Made by a program: the position numbers and the translations under genes. The notes under the pieces were generated by a model. That model worked only from the letters and a program-made list of their open reading frames with translations, was not told the DNA's origin and made no database searches. Of a DNA stretch of 64,000 nt, positions 41,896 through 52,406 are shown one piece after another. Position 1 is the first letter of the stretch. Each line of letters begins with the position of its first letter. This DNA is from Methylobacterium crusticola (GTDB taxonomy: Bacteria > Pseudomonadota > Alphaproteobacteria > Rhizobiales > Beijerinckiaceae), in assembly GCF_003574465.1 (NCBI RefSeq), contig NZ_QOWC01000009.1, forward strand, positions 16,303 through 80,302, in the 5' to 3' direction.

Positions 41896-42914
41896 CCGCG
41901 CCCGATCAGGCCGACTACGTCGAGGTGCGGAACCTGCGGCGCCTGTTCGACGTCTCGCGCCCCTGGCTCAACCGCGTGATCGAGCGCCAGCCGCGCCAGT
42001 TCCTGCGGGCGGTCGACGACGTCTCGTTCACGATGCCGCGGGGCGAGACCCTGGCGATCGTGGGCGAGTCGGGCTCGGGCAAGTCGACGGTGGCCCGGAT
42101 GGTGGTGGGGCTGCTGGCGCCCTCCGCCGGCGAGGTCACGATCGCGGGCGTCTCGATGACCGATCCGCGCCGGGCGGCGGAGCGCCGGGCCCTGCGCCGG
42201 CGCATCCAGATGATCTTCCAGGACCCCTACGCCTCGATGAACCCGCGCTGGCGGGTCGACCGGATCGTCGCCGAGCCGATCCGGGCCTTCGGGCTGATCG
42301 AGGGCGAGCGCGCGGTCCAGGCCCGGATCGGCGAGCTCCTGACCCTGGTGGGCCTGCATCCGGACGACGGCCGGCGCTACCCCCACGCCTTCTCGGGCGG
42401 CCAGCGCCAGCGCATCGCCATCGCGCGGGCGCTCGCCTCCGAGGCGGACTTCCTGGTCGCCGACGAGCCGACCTCCGCCCTCGACGTCTCGGTGCAGGCG
42501 CAGATCCTCAACCTGATGCGCGACCTCCAGGACCGCCTCGGCCTGACCTACCTGTTCATCAGCCACAACCTCGCGGTGGTGCGCCACATGGCGAGCCGGA
42601 TCGGCGTGATGTATCTCGGCCGCCTCGTCGAGGTCGGGCCCGGGCGGGCGCTGTTCACGGCGCCGAAGCACCCCTACACCCGCATGCTGCTCGACGCGGT
42701 GCCGGACCTCGCCCATGTCGGCCGCCAGCGCGTGCCCGTGCAGGGGGAGATCCCGAACCCGATCAACCCGCCCTCCGGCTGCACCTTCCACCCCCGCTGC
42801 CCGTTCGCGAACGTGCGCTGCCGGGCCGAGGTGCCGGCCTTCCGCGACGGCGTCGCGTGCCACGCCGTGCAGGAGGGCCGGCTGGCGCCCGGGACCGCCG
42901 ACGCGGTGGCGTGA
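41892..42914 (+). CDS. Peptide ABC transporter ATPase, DppF type
   Basis: A 340-residue ATPase. Walker A is GESGSGKST, the signature is FSGGQRQR and Walker B is [13 protein letters not shown]. The C-terminal cysteine cluster is [14 protein letters not shown]. The N-terminus has an insertion ([20 protein letters not shown]) before the ATPase core, as in many DppF/OppF proteins where a loop links to substrate-specific permeases. It is the last gene of the importer operon and converges on copA. Confidence 0.94.
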   Translation: MTAPDQADYVEVRNLRRLFDVSRPWLNRVIERQPRQFLRAVDDVSFTMPRGETLAIVGESGSGKSTVARMVVGLLAPSAGEVTIAGVSMTDPRRAAERRALRRRIQMIFQDPYASMNPRWRVDRIVAEPIRAFGLIEGERAVQARIGELLTLVGLHPDDGRRYPHAFSGGQRQRIAIARALASEADFLVADEPTSALDVSVQAQILNLMRDLQDRLGLTYLFISHNLAVVRHMASRIGVMYLGRLVEVGPGRALFTAPKHPYTRMLLDAVPDLAHVGRQRVPVQGEIPNPINPPSGCTFHPRCPFANVRCRAEVPAFRDGVACHAVQEGRLAPGTADAVA

Positions 42915-42948
42915 GCCGGGACGCTCCCCGGGGGGCGCCTGGGCGGCC

Positions 42949-45372
<2,424 letters not shown>

Positions 45373-45533
45373 CGTCGGGGTCTCGCGCGGCGACGCCCCG
45401 CGGGCGGGGCGCAACCCCGATGTGGGGGCGCCGGGCCGTCCGCGGTATGGCCCGGCCCGGCGGACCGCCCTGCGGCCCGAACATGGTTTCGCCGCGCTCC
45501 TCGCCCAGACGGACCGGCGCGACGGAGGCGGGC

Positions 45534-46175
45534 ATGATCGGACGGGCGGCGGTGGCGTGTGCGGTCCTGTGCGGGGCGGCCGGCCCGGCGCTGGCGCATC
45601 CCCACGTCTGGGTGCGGGCGCGGACGGAGGTGGTGCTCGACGCGCGCCGCAGCCTCGTGGCGCTGCGCCAGAGCTGGACCTTCGATCCCGAGTACTCGGC
45701 CTTCGCGGTGCTGAACCTCGACTCCCGGCGCGACGGCGTGCCGGATCCCGACAAGCTCGAGGACCTCGCCCGCACCCGCCTCGAGGCCATGGCGGAGACG
45801 GCGTTCTTCACGAGCGCCAAGGTCAACGGGCGCGAGGTCGCCCTCGCGGCCGGCCCGTCGCCGCGGGCGACCTACCGCGACGGCCGCCTCACGCTGGACT
45901 TCACCCTGGTCCCGCAGGCGCCCCCGGCCCCGCTCCGGGCGATGCTGCTCCGGATCGACGATCCCGACTTCTACGTCGCCTTCGGGTTCGCGCCGGGCCC
46001 GGACGCCGCCCGCCTCGCCGGGGCGCCGGACTGCGTCGTCAGGCTGACGCGCCCGGCCCGGGAGGCCCGGGAGGGCGAGCAGGTCATCCCGGACGGCGAG
46101 GCGACCGGGACGCCCGGCGCCGCGGCGGCCGCCGGGGCGGACTATTCCGGCCGGGTGCTGGTGGCCTGCCCGTGA
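45534..46175 (+). CDS. Exported DUF1007 family protein
   Basis: A 213-residue protein with a signal peptide ([20 protein letters not shown], cleaved before HPHVW). The mature N-terminus [12 protein letters not shown] and the block [12 protein letters not shown] are typical of DUF1007, a periplasmic family usually encoded next to NicO/RcnA nickel-cobalt exporters. No such permease is visible here; the neighbour is copA. GGAGG at 45524-45528 fixes the start. A metal-handling role is plausible, not shown. Confidence 0.85.
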   Translation: MIGRAAVACAVLCGAAGPALAHPHVWVRARTEVVLDARRSLVALRQSWTFDPEYSAFAVLNLDSRRDGVPDPDKLEDLARTRLEAMAETAFFTSAKVNGREVALAAGPSPRATYRDGRLTLDFTLVPQAPPAPLRAMLLRIDDPDFYVAFGFAPGPDAARLAGAPDCVVRLTRPAREAREGEQVIPDGEATGTPGAAAAAGADYSGRVLVACP

Positions 46176-46187
46176 GCCCGGCCGGCC

Positions 46188-46268
46188 GGGGCCATCGGCC
46201 CCGGCAACAGGCCCCCGGGCCCGGGAACGGGGCCACTGGCCCCGGCGACGGGGCCTTCAGCCCCCCGG
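46188..46268. repeat. About 21-bp tandem repeat between the DUF1007 gene and the kinase
   Basis: Four units start at 46188, 46209, 46229 and 46250. Units 1 and 3 begin ggggcca and contain tggcccc or cggcccc; each of the first three ends in aac or gac. The array begins 12 bp after one stop codon and runs into the stop of the convergent kinase gene. Confidence 0.78.
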
Positions 46269-47570
46269 CGGCGGGGCGGGCGGTCCGGCCTGCCCCGCAT
46301 GGGCCGGGATCAGCGCCCGGAAGGTGGCGCCGCGGCCCGGCTCGCTCTCGACGAGGAGCCGGCCGCGGTGGCGGTTGAGGATGTGCTTGACGATGGCGAG
46401 GCCGAGCCCGGTGCCGCCCTGCTGGCGGCTCGACGCGGCGTCGACCCGGTAGAAGCGCTCGGTCAGGCGCGGGAGGTGCTCGGGCGCGATGCCCGGGCCC
46501 TCGTCCCGCACGGCGATCTCGACCTGCGGCGGCCCGCCCTCCTGGCCGGGCAGGCGGGCGACCCGGACCTCCACCCGGCCGCCCTCGCCGCCGTACTTGA
46601 CGGCGTTCTCCACGAGGTTCTCGATCACCCGCAGGATCTCGTCCCGGTCGCCCAGCACCTGCGGGCCGGGCTCGGCCTCGAGCGCGAGGGCGACGCCGCG
46701 CTCCCGGGCGAGCGCCCCGAGGGACTCGACGATCTGGCGGGCGAGCGGCACCACCTCGACCGCCTGCGTCGGCGGGACGTGGGCGCGCAATTCGATGCGC
46801 GAGAGCGACAGGAGGTCGTCGATCAGCCGCGTCATCCGCAGGGCCTGCACCCGCATGATGGCGAGGAAGCGCTCCCGGGCCGCCGGATCGTTGCGGGCCG
46901 GGCCCTGGAGGGTCTCGACGAAGCCGAGGAGCGAGGCGAGCGGCGTGCGCAGCTCGTGGCTGGCATTGGCCACGAAGTCGACCCGCATGGCCTCCAGGCG
47001 CTTGGCCGAGGTCAGGTCGCGCAGGAACAGGACCACGTTGGGCTGGCCCGCCCGCCCGGTCTCCTCGCCCTGCATGGCGCCGATCTGGACCTCGAAGGTC
47101 CGCTCCGTCGGCACCCGCGGGGCGTACAGGGTCTTGAGCGGCTCGCCCGTGCGCAGGACCCGCTCGATGCCGTCGAGAACGTCCGGATCGCGCAGCGCGA
47201 AGGAGAGCGGGTGACGGTTGCGCAGGGAGGGCAGCAGGGCGCGGGCGGCCGCGTTCGACTCGATCACGAGGGCGCGCCGGTCGATCAGGATGACGGGATC
47301 GGGGATGTTGGCCAGGAGCGCCTCCGCGAGGCTGTGGCGCGCCCGGGCCTCCGGCTCCGCCCGCACCGCCGGGGCCCCGCGCCGGGGCGCGCCCAGCAGG
47401 CCGCCGGCGAGCACCGCCGCGAGGGCGAGCGCGCCGGTCCAGGCGTCCGGGCCCCGCGCCAGGGACAGGCCGGCGAGGAGGATCGCCCCCGTGGCGAGGG
47501 CCCCGCGCCACGCCGCCCGGCGGGCCGGGACGGGGGCGCCGGATGCGGTCCCGGGCGGGCGGGGAGGCAT
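46257..47570 (-). CDS. PhoR-like sensor histidine kinase
   Basis: A 437-residue membrane kinase. Two hydrophobic helices lie at about 22-38 and 44-60, with almost no periplasmic loop, as in PhoR. A PAS domain follows (LLANIPDPVILID at 85-97), then the phospho-accepting H205 in ASHELRTPLASLL. The ATPase boxes are NLVENAVKYGG, DEGPGIAPEHL and GGTGLGLAIVKHIL. No response regulator or pst gene is near. It starts 12 bp after a UPF0104 gene, so the pair is probably cotranscribed. Confidence 0.88.
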   Translation of the reverse strand: MPPRPPGTASGAPVPARRAAWRGALATGAILLAGLSLARGPDAWTGALALAAVLAGGLLGAPRRGAPAVRAEPEARARHSLAEALLANIPDPVILIDRRALVIESNAAARALLPSLRNRHPLSFALRDPDVLDGIERVLRTGEPLKTLYAPRVPTERTFEVQIGAMQGEETGRAGQPNVVLFLRDLTSAKRLEAMRVDFVANASHELRTPLASLLGFVETLQGPARNDPAARERFLAIMRVQALRMTRLIDDLLSLSRIELRAHVPPTQAVEVVPLARQIVESLGALARERGVALALEAEPGPQVLGDRDEILRVIENLVENAVKYGGEGGRVEVRVARLPGQEGGPPQVEIAVRDEGPGIAPEHLPRLTERFYRVDAASSRQQGGTGLGLAIVKHILNRHRGRLLVESEPGRGATFRALIPAHAGQAGPPAPPPGG

Positions 47571-47582
47571 GGCGGCGCGGGG

Positions 47583-48686
47583 TCAGGAGGCCGGGTCGGG
47601 CTCGCCGGGATCGTCGTCGGGCGCCTCGCGCGGGGTGAGGCGGACCCGCTTGGCGATCTCGTAGGCCCCGAGCGCCGCGAGGGCGACCACGAACGGCACC
47701 AGGTAGTAGCAGACCCGGAACAGGAGCAGCGCGCCCAGCACCGATTCCCGCGGCAGGCCCGAGAGCGCCAGCAGGATGGTGGCCTCGAACACCCCGAGGC
47801 CGCCGGGGGCGTGGCTGGCGATCCCCAGCATGGCGGCGAGCACGTAGATCGCCACGAAGGCCTCGAAGCTGATCCCGTGCCCCTGCGGCAGCAGCACGTA
47901 GAGCACGCCGGCCGCGGCGCAGACGTCGCCCGCGCCGATCAACATCTGGCTCAGCGACAGGGTCAGGCCCGGCAGCTCGAGCCGCCAGCCCCGCACCCGC
48001 ACGCTGCGGCGCTTGATCGTGACCCAGACGAGGTAGGCCAGCACCACCGCCAGGGTAGCGAACCCGAGCGCCTGGTTGAGGAGCACGCCCGTGTAGGTGA
48101 GGCCCGCGAGCGGCTCGGCCTCGCGGATCAGGCTGAAGCCCAGCACCGCCCCCATGCCGAGCCAGAACGTGAAGCCGGCCACGATGGTGAGCGCCGCGAT
48201 GCGCCCGGGGCTGAGGCCCTGGCCGGAATAGACCCAGTAGCGCACGGTGCCGGCCGTGAGCAGCGGGAAGCCGAGGTTGAAGCTCACCGCGTAGCTCGTG
48301 AAGGAGGCGAGCGCCGTCGTGCGGTAGGGCACCTTCAGCTTGAGCTGGCGCAGGGCGAGCGCGTCGTAGCAGGTGAGGAAGAGGTAGCTCACTGCGACCA
48401 GCACCACGGCGAGCCCGACCTGCTCGGGCGTCGCCGCCAGGAAGGCGGTGCGCAGCTCCGCCCAGGTCACCGTGGAGACGAGCTTCCACAGCACGGCGAG
48501 CGAGATCGTGAACAGGATCACGCTCGCGGCGGTGCCGATCCAGGCGTAGCGCCGCCGGCGCCGGGCGCGGCGCTCCTCCTTCAGGCCGGGCGGGTTGCCC
48601 GGGTCCTGGCCCGCCGGGTCGTCGTCGCGGGGGGGCACGGTGGCCGCCGCGTCGGCGAGGTGCTCGTCCTGTTTGGCGAAATTCAT
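47583..48686 (-). CDS. UPF0104 / lysylphosphatidylglycerol synthase-type membrane protein
   Basis: A 367-residue protein from ATG 48686. After a charged cytoplasmic N-terminus ([16 protein letters not shown]) it has about eight membrane helices, with the family blocks SYAVSFNLGFPLLTAGTVRYW and ASHAPGGLGVFEATIL. It corresponds to the flippase half of MprF without the aminoacyl transferase domain. Such proteins are linked to lipid flipping or membrane polysaccharide export. The PhoR-like kinase follows by 12 bp; the nine-gene inositol cluster ends 164 bp upstream. Confidence 0.85.
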   Translation of the reverse strand: MNFAKQDEHLADAAATVPPRDDDPAGQDPGNPPGLKEERRARRRRRYAWIGTAASVILFTISLAVLWKLVSTVTWAELRTAFLAATPEQVGLAVVLVAVSYLFLTCYDALALRQLKLKVPYRTTALASFTSYAVSFNLGFPLLTAGTVRYWVYSGQGLSPGRIAALTIVAGFTFWLGMGAVLGFSLIREAEPLAGLTYTGVLLNQALGFATLAVVLAYLVWVTIKRRSVRVRGWRLELPGLTLSLSQMLIGAGDVCAAAGVLYVLLPQGHGISFEAFVAIYVLAAMLGIASHAPGGLGVFEATILLALSGLPRESVLGALLLFRVCYYLVPFVVALAALGAYEIAKRVRLTPREAPDDDPGEPDPAS

Positions 48687-48849
48687 CGCGTCGGCGCCCG
48701 ACTCCGCTGGTCTCCACCGGAGACCGCGGCCCACCGGCCGCTCTCACGCGGAAAAACCCCCGGCGGCACTCCGACCGAGCCCCGCTCGCGACCGGCATTT
48801 AGGCGCTTGCCGCCCGATTGACCAGCCGGACCGAGCGGGGGGGGTGCGA

Positions 48850-49470
48850 TCAGCCCCGCCCCCGCAGGATCCCGGCCGCCGCGGCGAGGCCCTGCGCGAT
48901 CCGCTCGGCCACGGCCGGGCTGGTGCAGACGTAGGTCGGGCTCGGGTGCGGGATCGCGACGACGGGCAGGCCCGGCCGGGCCTGCGCCAGGGTCGGGGCG
49001 AGGCCCTGCGCCACCCGGCCCGACAGCACCACGGCCGCGAGGTCCGGCATCAGGTCGAGGAGCGGCGCGAGGTAGGGGCGCGCGGCCCGGATCTCGGCCG
49101 GGCGCGGGGCCCGGTTGCGGGCGCCGGGCGCGTGGATGACCCAGGGCACGGCGTTCCAGATCAGGGTGTCGGCGCGGTCGATCCCGGCGGACGCCAGGAA
49201 GCGGAAGAGGTTGGCGGCGGTGCCGGTCGGGTTGTCGCGCGACACGAAGGCGGTGCGGTCGGTGGCCGGGCCGGGGGTCTCGAGGAGCAGCAGGAGCCGG
49301 GCCGCGACGCCGCCGTCGAGGGGATCGGCCTCCGGCACCGCGGCGCCCTGCTCGGCCCGCATCCGCTCGGCGAGCCCGCGCAGGGGCGCGAGGTGCGGCG
49401 CGCCGAGGAGCGCGCGGCGGCGCTCCAGCAGGGCGGGGTCGGCGAGGCTCCGGGGATGCGCGGGAGTCAT
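48850..49470 (-). CDS. Uracil-DNA glycosylase-fold protein at the end of the inositol cluster
   Basis: A 206-residue protein. LLLLETPGPATDRTAF around residues 60-75 stands where UDG family 4/5 proteins have their first active-site motif, with Glu before Thr-Pro-Gly instead of the usual Gly-Glu-Ala-Pro-Gly. IPHPSPTYV near the C-terminus matches the second motif (HPS). The iron-sulfur cysteines of family 4 are absent. ATG 49470 lies inside the ATGA overlap with the PIG-L gene, so it belongs to the cluster. Either DNA repair or an unknown glycosidic-bond reaction in the pathway is possible. Confidence 0.72.
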   Translation of the reverse strand: MTPAHPRSLADPALLERRRALLGAPHLAPLRGLAERMRAEQGAAVPEADPLDGGVAARLLLLLETPGPATDRTAFVSRDNPTGTAANLFRFLASAGIDRADTLIWNAVPWVIHAPGARNRAPRPAEIRAARPYLAPLLDLMPDLAAVVLSGRVAQGLAPTLAQARPGLPVVAIPHPSPTYVCTSPAVAERIAQGLAAAAGILRGRG

Positions 49471-50222
49471 GCGAGGCGCAAGGATTCCGCCAGTTCCGGC
49501 CCGGCGCCCTCGAGGCGGAAGCGCTCCCGGCCCTCCTCCGCCGCCAGGCGCGCGGCGAGGCCGGCGGCGCCGCCGAACTGGAACCCGATCTGGCTCGCGT
49601 AGGCCGCGCAGGCGGCCTCCTTGGCCGCCGCTTCCCCGGGCGAGAGCCGCACCGTCACCTCCGGCAGCGCCGCGAACGCGGCCCCGAACGGCTCCTGCGG
49701 GTCGGGGTGGCGCACCGTGTAGGGGTAGTCGCGCCACCACAGGACCGGGCAGGCGGGCGGCACCGCCCGCAGGGCCCTCACCACCTGGACGTGGTCGACG
49801 TGCCCCCCCACCGCCTGCGGCGCCAGCACGAGGCGCGGGGCCGCGTCGGCGAGGAGGCGGCGCAGCAGCGCCGCCAGGTCGTCCGCGATCCCGTCGTCGG
49901 GGCGCGTCGCGCCGAAGAGCTCCGGGGCCGAGGCGTAGCCCCGGTGCGGGGCCTCAGGCAGGGCGACGTGGACCGGCGCGACCCCGAGATGCGCGGCGGC
50001 CGCCCGGTCCTCGTCGCGGCGCAGGGCCATGTAGTCGACCTCGGGCCCGAGGCCCTTGTCGCGCTGGCAGGCGAGGGCGAAGCCGGTCGGGTCCGGCACC
50101 GTGGCGGTGAGCAGGGTCGCCATCACCACGCGCCAGCCGCTCGCGGCGAGCTGCGCCAGGGTGCCGCCGCAGGAGAAGGCCGCGTCGTCGAGGTGGGGCG
50201 AGAGGGCGAGGGCGGTGGGCAC
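49467..50222 (-). CDS. PIG-L family deacetylase
   Basis: A 251-residue zinc-dependent N-deacetylase. The motif SPHLDDAAFSCGGTL at 8-22 supplies H10, D12 and D13 (the usual PHPDDE is PHLDDA here), and the third ligand region is GGHVDHVQV. Family members remove the acetyl group from GlcNAc joined to inositol (MshB), malate (BshB) or GPI anchors. It starts with GTG 50222, 127 bp after the glycosyltransferase. Context suggests that it acts on the product of that glycosyltransferase. Confidence 0.85.
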   Translation of the reverse strand: MPTALALSPHLDDAAFSCGGTLAQLAASGWRVVMATLLTATVPDPTGFALACQRDKGLGPEVDYMALRRDEDRAAAAHLGVAPVHVALPEAPHRGYASAPELFGATRPDDGIADDLAALLRRLLADAAPRLVLAPQAVGGHVDHVQVVRALRAVPPACPVLWWRDYPYTVRHPDPQEPFGAAFAALPEVTVRLSPGEAAAKEAACAAYASQIGFQFGGAAGLAARLAAEEGRERFRLEGAGPELAESLRLA

Positions 50223-50349
50223 GACGCTCAGCCCTCCCCCGCCCGCCGCCCCGGCCCGGCGGGCGGCGAAGAGGCGGCCGCGGCCCCGGGGCGGGTCCGG
50301 GCGGGGCCGTGCCGGCCGGCGGCCGGCCCGGGGCGGGCGGGGCGTCGCC

Positions 50350-51585
50350 TCACAGCAGGTGCGGCTCCCTGCGGAAGCGGCAGGCCGGATCGAGCGGCAG
50401 CCGCGGGTCGAAGGCCGGGTCCGGCGCCCGGTCCCGCACGGCCGCGTAGACGTCCATGATCTGCCGGCCGACGGCGCTCCAGGAATAGACCCGCCGGCAC
50501 TCCTCCAGCGCCGCCGCGGCGAGGCGGGCCCGCAGCGGACGGTCGCCGACGACGCGGTGCAGGGCCTCGGCCAGGGCCGGCACGTCGCCGGGCTGGACCA
50601 GGAGGCCGTTCTCGCCGTCGCGCAAGCAGTCCGAGACGCCGACCGAGTGGGTCGACACCACCGCGAGCCCCGCCGCCATCGCCTCCAGGATGGTGTTGGA
50701 GAACCCCTCGGCGTAGGTCGGTGACACGAAGACGTCGCCGCCGGCGTAGAGGGGCGGCACGGCGTCGTAGTCGGCGTAGCCGGTGAAGCGGACCCGGTCC
50801 TCGCCCAGGCCGAGCGCGGCGGCGCGCGCCCGCGCCGGCTCCACGTCGGGGCCGATGCCCGAGATGGTGGCGACGTACGGCGTCCCCCGCCCCCGCAGCA
50901 GGTCGAGGGCGTCGAGGAGGTCGAGCACGCCTTTCCGGCGGTCGACGCGGCCGTGGTAGAACAGGCGGACCGGGTCGGCGGCGTCGCCGGGCCGCCAGCC
51001 CGGGGGCGGGCGGAAGCGGCCTGTGTCGACGGCGCCCGGCACGATGGTGAAGCGGGCGGGGTCGGCTCCGAGCCGGTCGCAGACCTCCGCCACGAAGGAG
51101 CGCCCGCCGATCAGGAGGGCGTTGGCGTGGGCGAGCACCCGGACCATGGCGAGGCGGTGCGTCTCGCAGCACGAGCCGACCCAGTGGCCGTCGCCGCCCT
51201 GGATCGAGACCACGTTCGGCACGCCGAGGGCGCGGGAGGCGATGAGCGCGGCAAAGCCCGTCGGGTAGCCGTACTGGGCGTGCAGGACGTCGAAGGGACG
51301 GCGCGCGTGCTCGGCTGCGATCGTCGCGACCAGGGCGTCGACGTCGCGCTCGAAGTCGCCGCCCTCCTGCTCGCCCGTCTGCTCGAGGCCGATCACCCGC
51401 ACCCCCGGCACCGGCGGCGGCGGCCCGCCGCCGTAGACCCGGGTGCCGAAGGCGTCGCCCCGGTACTGGCTCACCATGGTGACGTCGTGACCCGCCCCGA
51501 CGAGCTCGCGCAGGAGGTTCTGGGCGTAGACGCTCATGCCCGAGATGGCCGGGAAGTAGCGCCGGCTGACGAAGCAGACCCTCAT
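50350..51585 (-). CDS. Family 4-type glycosyltransferase
   Basis: A 411-residue GT-B enzyme from ATG 51585 (ATGA overlap with the upstream gene). The N-terminal domain opens RVCFVSRRYFPAISGMSVYA. The nucleotide-sugar domain has FYHGRVDRRKGVLDLLDAL and the E-x7-E-type block SPTYAEGFSNTILEAMAAG. A cysteine pair, WVGSCCETHR, is unusual. In general plan it resembles MshA, which adds GlcNAc to inositol phosphate. An acceptor made by the inositol synthase in the same cluster is a reasonable guess. Confidence 0.86.
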   Translation of the reverse strand: MRVCFVSRRYFPAISGMSVYAQNLLRELVGAGHDVTMVSQYRGDAFGTRVYGGGPPPPVPGVRVIGLEQTGEQEGGDFERDVDALVATIAAEHARRPFDVLHAQYGYPTGFAALIASRALGVPNVVSIQGGDGHWVGSCCETHRLAMVRVLAHANALLIGGRSFVAEVCDRLGADPARFTIVPGAVDTGRFRPPPGWRPGDAADPVRLFYHGRVDRRKGVLDLLDALDLLRGRGTPYVATISGIGPDVEPARARAAALGLGEDRVRFTGYADYDAVPPLYAGGDVFVSPTYAEGFSNTILEAMAAGLAVVSTHSVGVSDCLRDGENGLLVQPGDVPALAEALHRVVGDRPLRARLAAAALEECRRVYSWSAVGRQIMDVYAAVRDRAPDPAFDPRLPLDPACRFRREPHLL

Positions 51586-52406
51586 CGCCGGCACCCCTTC
51601 AGGTAGGCGAGCGCCTCCGGGATCATCCGGTCGGCGCGGTGGCTCTCGCGGGAGAGCTCGACGCAGATGAGCCCGGGAAAGCCGATCGCCTCGAGGGCGC
51701 CGAGGACGGCGGGCACGTCCATGTCGCCCTCGCCGAAGGGCAGGTGGATGTGGGCGCCGCGCCGCATGTCCTCGATCGCCACGGTGCCGAGGCGGTCGGC
51801 GAACTCGCGCACGGCCGCGGCCGGGTCGCGCTCCTGCGTCACCAGGCAGTGGCCGGTGTCGAGGGCGAGGCGCAGGCCCTCGACCGAGAGGGCCGCGTAA
51901 TCGTCGAGGGTCTCGACCAGCATGCCGGGCTCGGGCTCGAGGGCCGCCACCACCCGGCGCTCCGCCGCGTAGGCCGCCACCTCCGCGAGGCCGTCGCGGA
52001 GCCAGGCCCGGGCCTCGCTCGGCGCGACGCCGGGCCGCGGGACGCCGGCCCAGAACGAGACCGCCTCGGAGCCGAGGATCGCCGCGATGTCGACGGCGCG
52101 CTGCAGGAAGGCGACGCGGCGGGCGCGGCCGGCGGGGTCGGGCGTCACGAGCGTCGGCTCGTGCTTCGCCCGCGGGTCGAGGAGGAAGCGGGCGCCGGTC
52201 TCGATCACGGAGCCGAGGCCGAGGCCGCGCAGCCGGCCGCGCACGCGCTCGGCCTCCCGCGCCCAGTCCGGCGCGAAGGGGTCGAGGTGGTGGATGTCGA
52301 GGGTCAGCGCGACGCCGTCGTAGCCGGCCTCCGCGACGAGCGCGAGGGCGTCGTCCAGGCGGTGGTTGGCGGCGCCGTTGGTGTTGTAGGCGAAGCGCAG
52401 GCTCAT
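51582..52406 (-). CDS. Xylose isomerase-like TIM barrel protein (sugar phosphate isomerase/epimerase family)
   Basis: A 274-residue AP-endonuclease-2-type barrel. Likely metal ligands are E in ALEPEPGML, D and H in LALDTGHCLV, H in GAHIHLPFGEGDMD and E in ICVELSRESH. Relatives include inosose isomerases and dehydratases (IolI, IolE) and hydroxypyruvate isomerase. It overlaps the genes on both sides by 4 bp. Next to a Gfo/Idh oxidoreductase and an inositol synthase, action on a keto-inositol is plausible. Confidence 0.82.
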   Translation of the reverse strand: MSLRFAYNTNGAANHRLDDALALVAEAGYDGVALTLDIHHLDPFAPDWAREAERVRGRLRGLGLGSVIETGARFLLDPRAKHEPTLVTPDPAGRARRVAFLQRAVDIAAILGSEAVSFWAGVPRPGVAPSEARAWLRDGLAEVAAYAAERRVVAALEPEPGMLVETLDDYAALSVEGLRLALDTGHCLVTQERDPAAAVREFADRLGTVAIEDMRRGAHIHLPFGEGDMDVPAVLGALEAIGFPGLICVELSRESHRADRMIPEALAYLKGCRR

